Source: CAXBNB01 sp040222275
Lineage (GTDB): Bacteria; Bacteroidota; Bacteroidia; Cytophagales; Cyclobacteriaceae
DNA: 64,000 bases
NCBI GenBank assembly: GCA_040222275.1
Contig: JAVKDJ010000002.1
Location: 467,985 to 531,984, forward strand
Reading direction: 5' to 3'
Shown: positions 62,576-64,000 of the stretch, in pieces
Position numbering within the stretch: position 1 is the first letter of the stretch
Layout of the letters: each line of letters starts with the position of its first letter
Position numbers and translations under genes: made by a program
The notes under the pieces: generated by a model
The model's input: only the letters and a program-made list of their open reading frames with translations
What the model was told of the DNA's origin: nothing
Databases searched by the model: none

Positions 62576-62953
62576 TTGATTTCTGTTCAAAAAGTATATT
62601 ACTCAGCAGTATTGGGATGGTCTTTAGCCATCCTTTTTTTTACACTTTCCCCGGAAGCGCCGGGTTCGGTACCCCTGATTGACCTACCCCATTTTGATAA
62701 AGTGGGCCACTTCGGTCTTTTTTTCATCCTGGCAGTGCTGCTGTACCTTGCCTTGAAACCTTTTTCGAAAGTTTTTCGGGTAATATTCTACTTGTCGTAT
62801 TGTGCCGCCCTGGGAGCAGCTACTGAATACCTGCAAACCCGAATTCCCGAAAGAAATGGCGACTGGTTGGATTTTATGGCAGACATAGCCGGTAGTGTTG
62901 TCGGGTTTTTGATAATTTCATACATTAATTTTCGTTATAGGGGTGCGAATTAA
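62576..62953 (+). CDS. VanZ-like membrane protein
   Basis: The 125-residue product starts at TTG 62576 and has four membrane helices. The blocks DKVGHFGLFFILAVLLYL and TEYLQTRIPERNGDWLDFMAD are the VanZ-like family signature (H, then E and Q...R...D..D). VanZ modifies teicoplanin susceptibility in enterococci, but the role in Bacteroidota is unknown. It lies seven bases after gcvH. This pairing is probably positional. Confidence 0.85.
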   Translation: MISVQKVYYSAVLGWSLAILFFTLSPEAPGSVPLIDLPHFDKVGHFGLFFILAVLLYLALKPFSKVFRVIFYLSYCAALGAATEYLQTRIPERNGDWLDFMADIAGSVVGFLIISYINFRYRGAN

Positions 62954-62965
62954 ATCATACTTACC

Positions 62966-62973
62966 TATATTTG
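62966..62973 (+). promoter_or_regulatory. -7 box TATATTTG before the TonB gene
   Basis: This exact TAnnTTTG match lies about 39 bases before ATG 63013. No clear -33 box was found. Confidence 0.45.
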
Positions 62974-63012
62974 ACGCTGCTATACAAGTAATTAAAATAA
63001 AATAAATATTAA

Positions 63013-63687
63013 ATGGAGCCGAAGAAAAACCCGAAGGCGGATTTAGACAAAAAGACAGGAATGTTTTTCAACATTGGACTGGCTATAAGTCTTGCCCTTG
63101 TCCTGACAGCATTTGAATGGCGATCATACGATGATGGCGGTTTAGTTGATCTGGGTGAGTTGGATGATGATTTTGAAGATATTATGGAGATTCCTCCTAC
63201 CGAGCAGCCACCCCCACCCCCACCAAAAATCCAGTTGCCTCAGATTATTGAAATCCCGGATGAGGAAGAAATAGAAGAGGAAATTGAGGTGGATCTGGAT
63301 GTGGAAATTACTGAAGAAACCGTTATAGAAGATATCGTATTCGAAGAGGCACCTGAAGAAGAAGTAGCCGATGAGATTTTTGATATCGTGGAAGACCAGC
63401 CAGCACCTCCGGGTGGAATGGGTGCATTCTACAAGTTCGTAGGTAAGTCAATGAAGTATCCTAACCAGGCAAGAAGGATGGGTATTGAAGGTAGGGTATT
63501 CGTTCAGTTCGTTGTGGACAAAGACGGTACACTGACCGACATCAAAGCGGTGAAAGGTATAGGTGCAGGATGTGATGAAGAAGCGGTGAGGGTACTGAAG
63601 AGTGCTCCCAAGTGGAAGCCCGGAAAACAAAGGGGCCGTCCGGTAAAAGTGAGGATGATCCTTCCAATTACCTTTAAGTTGAGCTAA
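63013..63687 (+). CDS. TonB energy transducer
   Basis: The 224-residue product has one membrane anchor (about residues 16-36) and a proline-rich stretch (QPPPPPPKIQLPQI). An acidic E/V/I repeat region (about 78-128) leads to the TonB C-terminal domain (KYPNQARRMGIEGRVFVQF and WKPGKQRGRPVKVRMILPITF). It transmits the proton-motive force to outer-membrane transporters. The acidic instead of lysine-rich spacer is common in Bacteroidota. It stands alone and ends in a good terminator. Confidence 0.93.
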   Translation: MEPKKNPKADLDKKTGMFFNIGLAISLALVLTAFEWRSYDDGGLVDLGELDDDFEDIMEIPPTEQPPPPPPKIQLPQIIEIPDEEEIEEEIEVDLDVEITEETVIEDIVFEEAPEEEVADEIFDIVEDQPAPPGGMGAFYKFVGKSMKYPNQARRMGIEGRVFVQFVVDKDGTLTDIKAVKGIGAGCDEEAVRVLKSAPKWKPGKQRGRPVKVRMILPITFKLS

Positions 63688-63711
63688 TCAAACTTTAGAT
63701 AAAAAATTTAA

Positions 63712-63735
63712 AACCCCGCTTGTCGGGGTTTTTTT
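63712..63735 (+). terminator. Rho-independent terminator of the TonB gene
   Basis: AACCCCG and CGGGGTT form a seven-pair stem with loop CTTGT, followed by a run of seven T. Confidence 0.92.
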
Positions 63736-63768
63736 ATGCCTTTTTTTCTATTTGGTTATTTCTAAGAA

Positions 63769-63861
63769 ATGGAGGTGCTTTCTCTTGAGCCTTTCAGCCA
63801 AACTGACCGAGAATTACAATCCTCAGCTTTAAGGAAAGATTTTGTAAATGTCTTTTCGGAA
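63769..63861 (+). pseudogene. 5' fragment of a small reading frame cut by the IS66 element
   Basis: ATG 63769 opens a frame of 31 codons beginning MEVLSLEPFSQTDREL. It runs directly into the GTAA that looks like the IS end at 63862 and stops in IS sequence at 63897. No family is recognised and no ribosome-binding site is evident, so whether it was ever a gene is uncertain. Confidence 0.35.
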
Positions 63862-64000
63862 GTAAGCCTGCGGTCGTACACATCTGGTTTAGTTTGATGT
63901 GTGCGTTTAGTTTAGCGGGATGTTTACCTTATCTACTGAACACCGCTACCTGCTTTACAGCCAGCCTACCGATATGCGCAAGAGCTTTGACTCCTTGTCT
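63862..64000 (+). mobile_element. left end of an IS66-family insertion sequence, continuing past the window
   Basis: The element is inferred from a TnpB-type gene at 63920 and a terminus-like GTAAGCCTGCGGTCGTAC at 63862; IS66-family ends typically begin GTAA. The eight bases before it, TTTCGGAA, would be one copy of the target duplication. The right end is outside the window, so the boundary is not proven. Confidence 0.6.
63920..64000 (+). CDS. tnpB: IS66-family accessory protein TnpB, 3'-truncated by window end
   Basis: The first 27 residues are visible and include the TnpB signature LYSQPTDMRKSFDSLS (compare L..G.TDMRK.FDGLS). ATG 63920 lies 58 bases from the presumed left end. No TnpA (ORF1) gene precedes it; several Bacteroidota IS66 elements also lack that gene. 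The transposase gene is expected downstream outside the window. Confidence 0.85.
   Translation, partial: MFTLSTEHRYLLYSQPTDMRKSFDSLS

Noticed and set aside
1..64000. Searched for CRISPR arrays, tRNA and rRNA genes
   Set aside because: No regularly spaced repeats, tRNA-like cloverleaf with TTCRA loop or rRNA core sequence was noticed by eye.

Overview
The window is a gene-dense stretch of a chromosome from a Bacteroidota bacterium, most likely of the order Cytophagales. The evidence is phylum-specific: secreted proteins ending in type IX secretion (T9SS) sorting domains of types A and B, a PorZ-like T9SS component, the alternative GlmU-like nucleotidyltransferase/acetyltransferase, promoter boxes of the TTTG / TAnnTTTG type, and few Shine-Dalgarno sequences. 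No tRNA, rRNA or CRISPR array was seen.

Layout. 1-6.4 kb: a 5'-truncated TolB-propeller/BamA-like barrel gene, yicC, two tandem paralogous single-membrane-span helical proteins, a PepSY-like secreted protein and a Wzi-type outer-membrane barrel. 6.5-10.1 kb: rpmE2, glmU-like, holB-like and hemC. 10.1-16.5 kb: secreted or envelope proteins (a very large T9SS type B protein, a lipoprotein prolyl isomerase, a FISUMP protein, an unknown membrane-anchored protein). 16.7-19.8 kb: a UbiA prenyltransferase, purN and purH. 20-25.5 kb: the elongasome operon mreB-mreC-mreD-mrdA-rodA. 25.6-26.7 kb: a sulfate-reduction gene (cysH) read from its own promoter through a SAM-I riboswitch, the clearest regulatory element in the window. 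26.7-31.3 kb: T9SS cargo proteins and an unknown secreted partner in A/T-richer DNA. 31.4-39.3 kb: an acidic conserved protein divergent from a ferredoxin-tdk-porZ-recO run, a DUF4399 lipoprotein, a 2-oxoglutarate-type oxygenase and a chromate transporter. 39.3-46.3 kb: purD, recQ, a GDP-mannose pyrophosphorylase, a PAP2 phosphatase and purM. 46.5-50.9 kb: two amidohydrolase-like secreted proteins in which only one of three modules keeps its metal ligands. 50.9-55.6 kb: a five-gene nucleotide-sugar operon. 55.6-60.2 kb: the ccmBCDEF cytochrome c maturation operon, with an unusual CxxxY CcmE. 60.2-63.7 kb: a cysteine-rich lipoprotein, a GH3 enzyme, gcvH, a VanZ-like protein and a TonB protein. 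The last 140 bases are the left end of an IS66-family element that appears to interrupt a small reading frame.

How genes fit together. Four purine-biosynthesis genes (purN, purH, purD, purM) lie in three separate places. Envelope functions dominate: cell-wall elongation, nucleotide sugars for surface polysaccharide, T9SS cargo plus PorZ, which is involved in anchoring such cargo, and a TonB energy transducer. No new multi-gene defence or metabolic system is evident. The best leads are the riboswitch-cysH unit with phased repeats, the tandem paralogs with shared upstream repeats, the cargo/partner cassette at 29.2-31.3 kb and the CxxxY CcmE.
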